A stretch of DNA of 18,190 bases from Methanolinea sp. SDB (lineage in GTDB: Archaea; Halobacteriota; Methanomicrobia; Methanomicrobiales; Methanospirillaceae), in assembly GCA_001412335.1 (NCBI GenBank), contig LKUF01000269.1, positions 1 to 18,190 on the forward strand, read 5' to 3'. The position numbers were made by a program, and so were the translations under genes. Shown here one piece after another: positions 1 to 6,867 of the stretch. Position 1 is the stretch's first letter; each line of letters begins with the position of its first letter. Under the pieces are notes generated by a model. It was not told the DNA's origin. It made no database searches and worked only from the letters and a program-made list of their open reading frames with translations.

Positions 1-500
1 CCTTTCCGGTCGAGGTGCTCCCCCATGATCTTGACACCCTTTCCGCCGGTCAGGCCGATGGGCTTGATCGCCATATCCTCCTCGTGGTCCTGGATGAATC
101 GAATTGCATCCTGTGCATCGTGGAAAACCCGGTATCTCGGGCATCCCGCGATTCTCTCTCTATGCATCATCTGCCGGCAGAATGCCTTGTCTGTCTCGAG
201 TCGCGCTGCCGCCTGCGTGGGGCCGACGCAGGAGATCCCATTCTCTTCCAGCCGGTCGACAATACCTGCCTCCAGCGGTGCTTCCGGACCGATTATTGCA
301 AGATCAATATCCGATTTTCTGGAAAAACGTTCTATTTGGGGAATATTCGTCTCTTTGTCAAGCAGCACGTCCCTCGAAAGACGGGCTATTCCCGGGTTTT
401 TCCGGGACATAACAGAAAAAATTTCTGCCTTGCTGTTGCAGGACAACGCCCTGGTGATGGCATGCTCCCTGCCTCCACCCCCTACAACAAGAATCTTCAT
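1..500 (-). CDS. purD: Phosphoribosylamine-glycine ligase, N-terminal part (cut by window edge)
   Basis: This is the first 166 residues of GAR synthetase, which joins glycine to 5-phosphoribosylamine with ATP in purine synthesis in the cytosol. The protein opens with MKILVVGGGGREHAI, the nucleotide-binding glycine loop and REHA signature of PurD. It continues through IIGPEAPLEAG (about residues 90-100) and GPTQAAARLETDKAF, the usual entry into the ATP-grasp domain, and ends at KPIGLTGGKGV, the ATP-binding KP..GGKG strand. The C-terminal two thirds lie outside the window. The ATG at 500 is preceded by an AT-rich stretch without a clear ribosome binding site. The gene lies 36 bp downstream of pyrE on the same strand, so carS-pyrE-purD probably form one transcript. 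The family call is secure; the gene is only partial here. Confidence 0.95.
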   Translation of the reverse strand, partial: MKILVVGGGGREHAITRALSCNSKAEIFSVMSRKNPGIARLSRDVLLDKETNIPQIERFSRKSDIDLAIIGPEAPLEAGIVDRLEENGISCVGPTQAAARLETDKAFCRQMMHRERIAGCPRYRVFHDAQDAIRFIQDHEEDMAIKPIGLTGGKGVKIMGEHLDRK

Positions 501-536
501 AGTCATCTATTTGAATGAAGTTTTAAAATAATTGCG

Positions 537-1058
537 TTATATGCGGGAGTCCTCGAGTATTTCTGCGACGCTGGTCAATGCGATGAGGGAGACCCCCTGT
601 TCACGGAGCGCTGCCTCGCCCCCTGCGTGGCGATCCACAATGGTGACAACCGAATCTGCATGGGCTCCTCCTGCCCGGAGTTGCTCGATCCCGAAGAGTA
701 CAGATCCCCCTGACGTGATGACATCCTCGACGAGCAGTACATCTTTCCCCTTTACGTCACCGATGATCATGCTCTCCTTCCCATGATCTTTTCCGGAACT
801 GCGGATGATTGCAAACGGCTTTCCACTCACGAGGGAGACGGCAACAGCTATGGGCACAGCTCCGACGGCAACGCCTGCAACAACGTCGAAACTGCACGTT
901 CCTGCAATCTTGCCTGCCAGATATTCAAGAAGTCCGGGATCTGTAAGGACCGATTTCACATCGATATAGTAATCACTCTTCTTTCCGGAAGCCAGCGTAA
1001 AGTCTCCCCGGATGACCGCTCCGGCACGGCCAAGCATCGCAGCAATCTCTTTCACCAT
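537..1058 (-). CDS. pyrE: Orotate phosphoribosyltransferase
   Basis: A 173-residue OPRTase, which transfers the phosphoribosyl group of PRPP to orotate to give OMP in pyrimidine synthesis. The PRPP-binding signature LLVEDVITSGGS sits at residues 108-119. The flexible catalytic loop is visible as IIRSSGKDHGKES (about 84-96), and the N-terminal FTLASGKKSDYYID (20-33) is the conserved orotate-side segment. Length is usual for archaeal PyrE, which lack some N-terminal residues of the bacterial type. I chose the ATG at 1058 rather than longer upstream starts because it begins the homologous region and overlaps the carS stop (ATG at 1056-1058, TGA at 1052-1054), which suggests translational coupling. 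An AAAGGA stretch a few bases upstream could serve as ribosome binding site. Confidence 0.96.
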   Translation of the reverse strand: MVKEIAAMLGRAGAVIRGDFTLASGKKSDYYIDVKSVLTDPGLLEYLAGKIAGTCSFDVVAGVAVGAVPIAVAVSLVSGKPFAIIRSSGKDHGKESMIIGDVKGKDVLLVEDVITSGGSVLFGIEQLRAGGAHADSVVTIVDRHAGGEAALREQGVSLIALTSVAEILEDSRI

Positions 1059-1552
1059 GGTACATCCTTTACTTTGGTCAGGTACCCGATAATATTGACC
1101 GCCCGGTGGAGGAGAGGAGTCAGCACGAGTATCCACACAAAGATGACCGGGGTTACAGTAGCAGCCAACCAGTGGAACTGGAAGATGACGAGGAGGAGAA
1201 ATGCTCCCGCCACAAGATCGTACTGGTCCGCAACCGGCCATTTTTCACCCCTATCTTTCCCGATCCTCCTCTTGAAGAAACTCTTCGCAAGATCGCCGAT
1301 AAGAGCTCCTGATGCCAGGAGAATCACGACAGGAATGGTGAGCCCGGGGAGAGAGTCGATGCTGAAAAAGTCATGTATCCATATCTGGAGAACTCCAACC
1401 AGGATTCCGGCCCCGATACCGATGCAAAAACCCCGTATTGTCTTTCCGTCCCCGAAAATCCGTCTCCCGTCTGAAAAATTACGTCCGAGATCGATCGGGC
1501 TTCCGCCTCCCGTTGCCGCCGCAACCGAATTTGGTACATACGCCGGGAGCAT
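1052..1552 (-). CDS. carS: CDP-archaeol synthase
   Basis: An integral membrane CTP:archaeol (2,3-di-O-geranylgeranylglyceryl phosphate) cytidylyltransferase, making the CDP-activated lipid from which archaeal polar head groups are attached. The N-terminal MLPAYVPNSVAAATGGG and the following GRRIFGDGKTIRGF (residues about 29-42) are hallmark CarS motifs, and three or four hydrophobic segments follow (about 43-60, 69-86, 113-140). The 166-residue protein is slightly short at its N terminus. The reading frame stays open for many codons upstream and encodes a hydrophobic stretch (SLESFLIPLVSALWI) that looks like the first half of the expected first membrane helix, but that stretch has no ATG, GTG or TTG. 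I give the first ATG (1552); an ATT at 1600, 6 nt after a GGGGGC tract, is a possible true start. Last bases overlap pyrE. Confidence 0.9.
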   Translation of the reverse strand: MLPAYVPNSVAAATGGGSPIDLGRNFSDGRRIFGDGKTIRGFCIGIGAGILVGVLQIWIHDFFSIDSLPGLTIPVVILLASGALIGDLAKSFFKRRIGKDRGEKWPVADQYDLVAGAFLLLVIFQFHWLAATVTPVIFVWILVLTPLLHRAVNIIGYLTKVKDVPW

Positions 1553-1632
1553 TATCCATAGCGCGGATACCAGAGGAATTAAGAACGATTCGAGACTAAT
1601 TGTGATGCCCCCAGTGTTTGTAATAAAGAGCA

Positions 1633-1641
1633 GATATAAAC
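1633..1641. promoter_or_regulatory. Shared TATA-like element between carS and tes
   Basis: The plus strand reads GATATAAAC and the minus strand GTTTATATC, so one AT element can be read as an archaeal TATA box in both directions. On the plus strand it is about 55 bp upstream of the tes ATG, leaving room for a leader that carries the GGTGGAG ribosome binding site at 1682-1688. On the minus strand a transcript starting about 25 bp away would begin near 1611, just before the GGGGGC tract and ATT at 1600. No other AT-rich element of this quality lies in the 90-140 bp gap. This is position-and-sequence inference only. Confidence 0.55.
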
Positions 1642-1692
1642 ATTAAGATATCCCAAAGATTAACAGGATCTGGAGATCTTGGGTGGAGAAAG

Positions 1693-3165
1693 ATGAGATT
1701 AAAAACGACCAGAAGCTTATGCCCTGTCTGCAATGCCATCCTTGAGGCCGAGATCGTAGAGGAGGACGGCGGGATATGGATCGTTCGTACGTGTCCGGAA
1801 CATGGCACTTTCCGCGATATTTATTGGTCCGATGCGGATCTGTGGCACAGATTCGAGAGGTTCGAGTCAGTCGGCGCAGGTCTTGAAAATCCCCAGAGAT
1901 CTTCAATTCCCGACGGATGTCCCCTCTCCTGTGGACTCTGCGAAAACCACAAATCACATACCCTCCTGGCAAATATCGACCTGACCAACCGCTGTAACCT
2001 GAACTGCGATTTTTGTTTTGCAAATGCCCGGGCATGCGGCTACATCTATGAACCCACATTCGAGCAGGTCGTGGATATGCTCACAACATTGAGATCGAAC
2101 AAGCCTGTTCCGGCTCCTGCCGTACAGTTTTCAGGCGGAGAGCCCACCATGCGTGACGATCTCATGGAGATCATCAGGAAGGCAAAAGAACTCGGATTTC
2201 CCCAGGTCCAGCTTGCGACGAACGGTATAAAACTCGCCAGGAGTGCTGCATATGTCCAGGAACTGAAAGATGCTGGACTCAGCAGTGTTTACCTCCATTT
2301 TGACGGTGTATCCAAGGAGACAAATCCGCAGTGGGCTGTCGACCAGAAAGTGATTGCACACTGCGAGGACGTGGGCATGGGAGTAATCCTTGTCCCTACC
2401 ATCATCAAGGGCAGGAATGACCATGAAGTTGGCGATATCATCCGGTTTGCTGCAGAACATATCAAAGTGGTACGGGGTGTAAATTACCAGCCGATTGCAT
2501 TTACCGGCGCTGCAAGCGAGGAGGATGTCAGCAGGGAGAGGATCACGATTCCCGAACTCCTGGCAGATATCGAAGAACAGATGAACGGTGAAATACGGAA
2601 GAACGACTTCTATCCCGTTCCATGCGTTGTACCCTTCTCCAATCTTGTCGAGGCATATACGGGCAAGCCGCAGATCAGGTTCACCGCACACCAGCACTGT
2701 GGTGCGGCAACCTACGTCTTCGTCACAAAAGACGGTATCACCCCTGTCAACAGGATAGTCGACGTGGACAGTTTCTTCGAATCAATCGACGGAATGGCGG
2801 AAAAACTCAGGAAAGGCGGCTCATTGAATAAATACACGACCCTGGTCGCGGGTATAAAAGACCTAAATCGGTCCATGAAGAAGAGTGAACAGGGCAGCAG
2901 CGCGGAATTCTGGAAACTTATCGGAAAGACCCTTGTCATGCAGAACTTCGATGCCCTGCGGGATTTCCATTGGAACGCACTCTTTATCGGGACCATGCAC
3001 TTCATGGACCGGTATAACTATGACATATCCAGGGTCCAGAGGTGCTGTATCCATTATGCCACGCCGGATGGCAGGCTCATACCATTCTGCACCTATAACA
3101 GCGGTCCGGTATATCGTGAGAAAGTCTGGAAGCAATATTCCAGAGAGCTTGACTCAGATGCCTGA
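1693..3165 (+). CDS. tes: Radical SAM enzyme of the MJ0619/Tes family (probable tetraether lipid synthase)
   Basis: A 490-residue radical SAM protein. The cluster motif CNLNCDFC (C101, C105, C108) follows the short lead-in NIDLTNR, and FSGGEPTMRDD is the SAM-contacting glycine motif. The region before the barrel is Cys-rich (CPVC at 10-13, C34 in CPEHG, C76/C80/C83 in CPLSCGLC) and the C-terminal part has further Cys (PVPC, QHCG, RCC, FC). This layout matches the MJ0619 family, of which Tes joins the phytanyl ends of two archaeols into the tetraether by C-C bond formation; MJ0619 was also earlier proposed to methylate methanopterin. Start: ATG at 1693 with a good GGTGGAG five bases upstream. 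It is divergent from carS and its last 12 bp overlap the alanine dehydrogenase 3' end. Family call is strong; substrate is inference. Confidence 0.82.
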   Translation: MRLKTTRSLCPVCNAILEAEIVEEDGGIWIVRTCPEHGTFRDIYWSDADLWHRFERFESVGAGLENPQRSSIPDGCPLSCGLCENHKSHTLLANIDLTNRCNLNCDFCFANARACGYIYEPTFEQVVDMLTTLRSNKPVPAPAVQFSGGEPTMRDDLMEIIRKAKELGFPQVQLATNGIKLARSAAYVQELKDAGLSSVYLHFDGVSKETNPQWAVDQKVIAHCEDVGMGVILVPTIIKGRNDHEVGDIIRFAAEHIKVVRGVNYQPIAFTGAASEEDVSRERITIPELLADIEEQMNGEIRKNDFYPVPCVVPFSNLVEAYTGKPQIRFTAHQHCGAATYVFVTKDGITPVNRIVDVDSFFESIDGMAEKLRKGGSLNKYTTLVAGIKDLNRSMKKSEQGSSAEFWKLIGKTLVMQNFDALRDFHWNALFIGTMHFMDRYNYDISRVQRCCIHYATPDGRLIPFCTYNSGPVYREKVWKQYSRELDSDA

Positions 3166-4098
3166 TGGAAAATCAATCTTGAGATCCCCCCCCTTCCTGA
3201 TCACGACCTTTGCTATGGCAAGGTCCTGTATCGCAAGTCCGGTCGAGTCAAAGACGGTGATCTCATTCCTGCTCGTTCTCTTCTTCTTCCCGATCACGAC
3301 CTCTCCGAGCGTCCCCTTGATACGCTCCTCGTGGTATAACCCCTGACTGATGGGCACATTAATCTCTCCTGAGTGAACAGCCTGGGCTGGATCATCCACA
3401 AAGACTTCAGCCCTGGCAAGTATGGCCGGATCAAGTTCCTGCTTGCCGGGAGCGTCCGCACCGATTGCATTGATATGAGTCCCCTCCCCGATCCATTCGT
3501 CCTTTATGAGAGGCTTTCTCGTCGGTGTCGTGGTAACCACGATGTCTGCCTCACATACTCGGGAAAGACCCGCAGATGTACAGTCGATATCCGGAAAATA
3601 CCTGCAGAAATCTGCTGCATTCTTTTCATTGCGGCTCCAGACCAGGACTTTATCCACGTCGATCTCGCGGGAAATGGCATTGACCTGCGCGATGGCCTGA
3701 CTCCCGCTCCCCACCAGGCCGAGAGTGGCATGACTGGTGGGGGCGAGGTACTTTGCAGCAACCGCTCCTGCTGCGCCCGTTCTCATGTTGGTCAGTTCCG
3801 TTGCATTGAGGATGGCTTCCGGACGCCCGGTATCGATATCAAGGAGAATTGTGAGTGCCATAACCGTGGGCAGACCGATCCCCGGGTTTTCAGGGTGCAC
3901 ATTCACGATCTTTACTCCCGCAATATCCAGTGAGGGTATATATGCCGGCATGGTCCGGAAATCGCCATGTTCGAGATGTACATACAACTTTGGCGGCATC
4001 TGCACGTTGCCCCTGCCATGTTCGGCAAAGGCCTCTTCGATGGCGTCATTCACTTCTGATATGTCGAGACCGGAAGCAGGATTGGAATAGTACCACAT
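3154..4098 (-). CDS. Alanine dehydrogenase, ornithine cyclodeaminase/mu-crystallin family
   Basis: A 314-residue NAD-dependent enzyme expected to interconvert alanine and pyruvate plus ammonia, like the Archaeoglobus enzyme, which it resembles throughout. Visible motifs are MPPKLYV and GDFRTMPAYI near residues 34-55, AGVKIVNVHPENPG with the probable catalytic Lys63, MRTGAAGAVAAKYLAP (105-120), the Rossmann loop GLVGSGSQAIAQ (127-138), HINAIGADAPGKQELD (209-223) with Asp214, and STGLAIQDLAIAKV. I choose the ATG at 4098 over one at 4129-4131: the shorter protein matches the family N terminus, and the TATA-like TAATATAAGG at 4134-4143 would put the transcript start just ahead of it. No ribosome binding site is seen. 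Its 3' end overlaps tes by 12 bp, tail to tail. Ornithine cyclodeaminase activity is an alternative but less likely, given the archaeal Ala dehydrogenase pattern. Confidence 0.85.
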   Translation of the reverse strand: MWYYSNPASGLDISEVNDAIEEAFAEHGRGNVQMPPKLYVHLEHGDFRTMPAYIPSLDIAGVKIVNVHPENPGIGLPTVMALTILLDIDTGRPEAILNATELTNMRTGAAGAVAAKYLAPTSHATLGLVGSGSQAIAQVNAISREIDVDKVLVWSRNEKNAADFCRYFPDIDCTSAGLSRVCEADIVVTTTPTRKPLIKDEWIGEGTHINAIGADAPGKQELDPAILARAEVFVDDPAQAVHSGEINVPISQGLYHEERIKGTLGEVVIGKKKRTSRNEITVFDSTGLAIQDLAIAKVVIRKGGDLKIDFPSGI

Positions 4099-4133
4099 AC
4101 ACGGTTGTGGATCATGCAGATAAAAGTACATTA

Positions 4134-4143
4134 CCCTTATATT
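4134..4143 (-). promoter_or_regulatory. TATA-like element for the alanine dehydrogenase gene
   Basis: The minus strand reads TAATATAAGG here. Its centre is about 40 bp upstream of the ATG at 4098, giving a short leader. Its upstream half lies inside the first copy of the 28-bp tandem repeat; the second copy reproduces the TAATAT part but not the following AAGG. Confidence 0.4.
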
Positions 4144-4194
4144 ACAGGACCGTCATCTGCTGTGCAATATTACAGGACCGTCATCTGCTGTGCA
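4139..4194. repeat. Perfect 28-bp tandem duplication
   Basis: Two adjacent identical 28-bp copies occupy 4139-4166 and 4167-4194. Each begins ATATTACAGG, passes through ACCGTCATCTGC and ends TGTGCA. They sit in the 175-bp gap between the divergent alanine dehydrogenase and ATP-grasp genes and touch the TATA-like element of the former. No third copy is seen nearby. It may be a doubled regulator site or a recent slippage duplication. Confidence 0.95.
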
Positions 4195-4273
4195 TGCTGA
4201 ATACAAAAAGGAGATAGTTATCCCCTGGAAGGCAAATAACGTATGAGAGAAGAAAGATCGGTGATACAGCTCG

Positions 4274-5068
4274 ATGATACATGTTGTTCCCAAGCCTACC
4301 GATACACCTGATGACAACTCCACCGCTGCCGTTGTACGGGAGATCGCCCGTCTCGGTGGAGAATTCAGGTGCCTCGATCTTGATACTATCGACCCGTTCT
4401 CACACGAGATTGAAGGCCAGCTGATATGGGTATGCGGCCTTTGCCAGGATGAACACCAGTTCGAGGTGGTGAACGCGCTCTCCATAGAAAACCTGGTCAT
4501 CAACTCCCCCGCATCCATCTTCACCTGTGCAAGCAAGGTGATGACGAGTGCACTCCTTGAAAAGCATGGCATATCCACACCAAGGACCCTCTTTACCGCA
4601 TCAGGATCGATTGCGGCCGATTTTATCAGCGCCCGGGGAAAAGCGGTGACAAAACCGGTTTACGGCTATGACGGGCATGACATCAGGCTCGTGACCTCCC
4701 CGCGGGAGCTTGGACAACCTCCCTATTATCTCCAGGAATATGTTCCCAATGACAGGGATTTTCGGGTGTTTGTCATTGCAGGAAGAGCCGTCGGGGCAAT
4801 CGAACGGGTATCGGACTCCCTTGCGCATAACATACACCAGGGTGGGAGTGGCATGCCCATCGAGATGGACAAGGCGATGATGGAGATTGCCGGCGCAGCC
4901 GCAGATGCGGTGGGTGTCGATTACGGTGGCGTCGATCTCCTCCAATACCAGGATAGCTATTGTGTCCTTGAAGTGAATGGAACGCCCAACTGGCACTGCA
5001 TGGCAGCACCCATCCCCCGTCTCCTTGCACGCTATCTCCTTGAGAGGGAACGGGCGTATCGTGCTTGA
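4274..5068 (+). CDS. RimK-family ATP-grasp ligase (MptN/CofF-like)
   Basis: A 264-residue ATP-grasp enzyme expected to form a peptide-type bond between a carboxylate and an amino acid, often L-glutamate. Motifs in order: NSPASIFTCASKVMTSALLE (77-96), the pre-grasp strand with the lysine; KPVYGYDGHDIRLV (127-140), the nucleotide-binding KP-GxxG; YLQEYVPNDRDFRVFVIAG (152-170); NIHQGGSG (186-193); and YGGVDLL plus VLEVNGTPNW (217-240) with metal ligands D221, E233 and N235. In methanogens such ligases add the terminal glutamate to methanopterin (MptN, MJ0620) or coenzyme F420 (CofF). MJ0620 lies next to MJ0619, and here the MJ0619-type gene is one gene away, so MptN is the favoured guess. ATG at 4274 is the first in frame; only a weak GGTGAT precedes it. 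Substrate is unproven. Confidence 0.85.
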   Translation: MIHVVPKPTDTPDDNSTAAVVREIARLGGEFRCLDLDTIDPFSHEIEGQLIWVCGLCQDEHQFEVVNALSIENLVINSPASIFTCASKVMTSALLEKHGISTPRTLFTASGSIAADFISARGKAVTKPVYGYDGHDIRLVTSPRELGQPPYYLQEYVPNDRDFRVFVIAGRAVGAIERVSDSLAHNIHQGGSGMPIEMDKAMMEIAGAAADAVGVDYGGVDLLQYQDSYCVLEVNGTPNWHCMAAPIPRLLARYLLERERAYRA

Positions 5069-5087
5069 AATATAGGGAAATAGTCAG

Positions 5088-5113
5088 AAAAAACCGGGTT
5101 GGCTGGAATCCGG
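5088..5113 (-). terminator. Hairpin plus T-run downstream of the UPF0058 gene
   Basis: The arms CCGGGTT (5094-5100) and AATCCGG (5107-5113) pair over seven positions (one G-T) around a 6-nt loop. Read on the minus strand the hairpin is followed directly by six T (A-run 5088-5093 on the plus strand), the layout of an intrinsic terminator. It lies 53 bp past the UPF0058 stop and also beyond the ATP-grasp stop, so it separates two convergent genes. Confidence 0.5.
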
Positions 5114-5165
5114 CACATGGCCCTTTTACAGTTTTAAAAACCGGATAAAGGAGAGAATCCAGAAA

Positions 5166-5450
5166 TTACTGGACGTATTCCATTTCTTTTAAGGTTTTGC
5201 TTGCAAGCTCACGCATGCGGGCAGAGATCCGCCCGGAAGCCGAGAACTCAACATCCTTCATGGCATTGGCAAGCTCGTGTCCGAGCACAAAAATCGCATA
5301 CTTGTGCTCCATTTTACTTTTATGAAGTTGCGATGGGTTAATTTTGAGTGAGTAGTATTGTGAAAATTTTAATTCTGCTTTTGAAGATTCAAAGTAGTCC
5401 TTGATCTCGAATAGCATCTGGTGTAGATGTATCAGTTCCTCCTTATGCAC
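5166..5450 (-). CDS. UPF0058 family protein
   Basis: A 94-residue, soluble, largely helical protein of the archaeal UPF0058 family, with no known function. The recognisable features are the opening MHKEELIHLHQMLFEIKDYF, the middle INPSQLHKSKMEHKYAIFVLG and the basic C terminus. It is common in euryarchaea and close to the usual length of the family. The start is a GTG at 5450; a TATA-like CTATATATCC lies about 40 bp upstream, so the leader would be short, and GGAG/GGAAG occur in the leader. It follows dnaG on the same strand but has its own promoter-like element after the T-run that closes dnaG, so it is probably transcribed separately. Confidence 0.8.
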   Translation of the reverse strand: MHKEELIHLHQMLFEIKDYFESSKAELKFSQYYSLKINPSQLHKSKMEHKYAIFVLGHELANAMKDVEFSASGRISARMRELASKTLKEMEYVQ

Positions 5451-5484
5451 ACTCTCACTTCCAGCTCCTATATGGAACTGAGGT

Positions 5485-5494
5485 GGATATATAG
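5485..5494 (-). promoter_or_regulatory. TATA-like element for the UPF0058 gene
   Basis: The minus strand reads CTATATATCC, centred about 39 bp upstream of the GTG start at 5450. It sits only a few bases after the T7 run that follows the dnaG stop, which supports separate transcription of the two genes. Confidence 0.5.
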
Positions 5495-5503
5495 GTAACT
5501 CCG

Positions 5504-5510
5504 AAAAAAA
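5504..5510 (-). terminator. T7 run immediately after the dnaG stop
   Basis: On the minus strand seven T follow the dnaG TAA directly. Archaeal RNA polymerase often terminates on U-runs without a hairpin, so this is a plausible end for the dnaG transcript. Confidence 0.4.
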
Positions 5511-6752
5511 TTACTGGATTTTTAGAAGCCTGATTGACAAAGGACGTTTAATTATGCCTTTGAAATCACGGGCAGCGACATATTCAAGTCCCTTTCCAAC
5601 CATGTGATCGAGAAGCTTTTGCGTCACTTCCCCATCAGTAACAAGCCCGGCTACATCTCCATTCATCTCGTCGAGCAACCTGTCGACTTCATCGACCTTC
5701 GTCTCCAGAAGGATCGAGAAGTCGGCTCCAAGAAAACGGGCGATATGGTTTCCCTTTACCTCCTCGAGATGTTCGGCAAGCGTTGTCGGCTGCCTTGCCG
5801 TCTTTGCTGTAGCCTTCCCGGCAGAACTCCGCTTCTTCCGTAACTTTTCGCGGGAAAATCCCTCCAGCATGGGTTTCGCCCGGGATGGACTTTTCCCTCC
5901 TTTTTCTTCCTCTTCGGTCTCCTCTGCAAGATACTGCTCTTTTATGTAATCTACAGGGACCTTGTTTCGCAGCGCTTTGATGATCTCTTTTCGGCCCATA
6001 TCCTCCACACTCTTTCCGCGTGGTGAGAACGCGACATAATCGATCTCTGCGACCTGCAGGAGTTCGCGCAGGATCAGGTCGCCACCCCGGTCGCCGTCAA
6101 AAAATGCCGTGGCAGTCTTCTTCGCACAGAGATCGACGACCGTGTCAGATATGTTGGTCCCTTCCACCGCAACGGCATTCTTGATCCCGAATCGCAGGAG
6201 ATTCAGCACATCCGCCCGGCCTTCCACAACGATTATGGCGTCAGATTCCATCACGTTCGGCCCGGCAGGAGCCTGTTCCTCGCCGATCGTGATTATCTTC
6301 TCCATCCTGACGCTCTCCCGGACCTCGTCAAGGAGGACGTCGGAATCGATCGTCCCTTCCTCGAACGCGTCGAGGAGGAGTTCGCGGGCCCGATCCACGA
6401 TCTTCTTTCGCTTGCTGATCCTGATATCTTCGATCGATTCAACGACAACCCGTGCCACGCATGGGCCGACACGATCTATGGTCTCGAGGGATGCTGCAAG
6501 AATGGCAGTCTCCGCCCGGTCGAGTGATGATGCAATGAAAATATCTCCGCGTGTCTGTCCCTTCCTGCTGGAGATCTGGACGTCTATCCGTCCTACACGC
6601 CCTGTTCTTTGTAAGTCACGCAAATCCAGGTCTTCGCCGAGTAACCCTTCAGTCTGGCCGAATATGGCTCCCACTACATCGGGCTTCTCGACCACCCCCT
6701 CTGCCTCGAGATGAAGATGAATAAGGTACTTGGTAGTATCAGATGAATACAA
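5511..6752 (-). CDS. dnaG: Archaeal DNA primase-like protein DnaG
   Basis: A 413-residue archaeal DnaG, a TOPRIM protein that can act as a primase and is found with the RNA exosome in several archaea. The N terminus YSSDTTKYLIHLHLEAEG and the motifs DVVGAIFGQTEGLLG and LDLRDLQRTGRVGRIDV are characteristic. The TOPRIM core shows IIVVEGRADVLNLLRFG (about 173-189, Glu177) and FFDGDRGGDLILREL (217-231, acidic DGDRGGD), then AFSPRGKSVEDM. A charged, Lys/Glu-rich linker (about 275-335) precedes a helical C-terminal domain. The first in-frame start-like codon is a TTG nine codons earlier (6779), but the family begins at the residue before YSSDTTKYL, which is a TTG at 6750-6752 with GGGGTGG 6 nt upstream; I use that. 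A TATA element lies upstream and a T7 run follows the stop. Confidence 0.95.
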   Translation of the reverse strand: MYSSDTTKYLIHLHLEAEGVVEKPDVVGAIFGQTEGLLGEDLDLRDLQRTGRVGRIDVQISSRKGQTRGDIFIASSLDRAETAILAASLETIDRVGPCVARVVVESIEDIRISKRKKIVDRARELLLDAFEEGTIDSDVLLDEVRESVRMEKIITIGEEQAPAGPNVMESDAIIVVEGRADVLNLLRFGIKNAVAVEGTNISDTVVDLCAKKTATAFFDGDRGGDLILRELLQVAEIDYVAFSPRGKSVEDMGRKEIIKALRNKVPVDYIKEQYLAEETEEEEKGGKSPSRAKPMLEGFSREKLRKKRSSAGKATAKTARQPTTLAEHLEEVKGNHIARFLGADFSILLETKVDEVDRLLDEMNGDVAGLVTDGEVTQKLLDHMVGKGLEYVAARDFKGIIKRPLSIRLLKIQ

Positions 6753-6803
6753 GGTAGGCCACCCCCATGGTCCGTGCAAATCATGTCATGCCTGATCATA
6801 GGT

Positions 6804-6815
6804 GTTTATATATTA
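6804..6815 (-). promoter_or_regulatory. TATA-like element for dnaG
   Basis: The minus strand reads CTAATATATAAACACC around this position, a good archaeal TATA box. Transcription about 25 bp downstream would begin near 6784, leaving a leader of about 30 nt that contains the GGGGTGG in front of the TTG start at 6752. Confidence 0.6.
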
Positions 6816-6840
6816 GGTTTGATACCTCTTAAACTCAACG

Positions 6841-6867
6841 GATAAATAAAAGAAATTTTATTTTATC
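6841..6867. terminator. AT-only hairpin with GAAA loop, between DUF167 gene and dnaG
   Basis: The arm GATAAATAAAA (6841-6851) pairs with TTTTATTTTATC (6856-6867) with one bulged base, closing a GAAA loop. It lies about 130 bp past the DUF167 stop and about 30 bp upstream of the dnaG TATA box. On the minus strand the structure is rich in T, which suits termination of the pyrC-DUF167 transcript. It could also simply be an AT-rich upstream promoter region. Confidence 0.4.

Noticed and set aside
537..1241. Longer pyrE starting at 1241
   Set aside because: The extra 61 residues overlap carS, look like a shadow translation and lie outside the PyrE homologous region; the ATG at 1058 overlaps the carS stop as expected for coupled genes.
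783..1646. 287-codon plus-strand frame opposite pyrE and carS
   Set aside because: It is the antisense shadow of two clear genes and its translation is rich in Arg, Ser and Pro without any domain pattern.
4139..4194. Start of a CRISPR array
   Set aside because: The two 28-bp copies are directly adjacent with no spacer, and no third copy or cas gene is present.
6109..6714. 201-codon plus-strand frame opposite dnaG
   Set aside because: It is Ser/Arg-rich low-complexity translation of the dnaG complement; dnaG carries complete family motifs.
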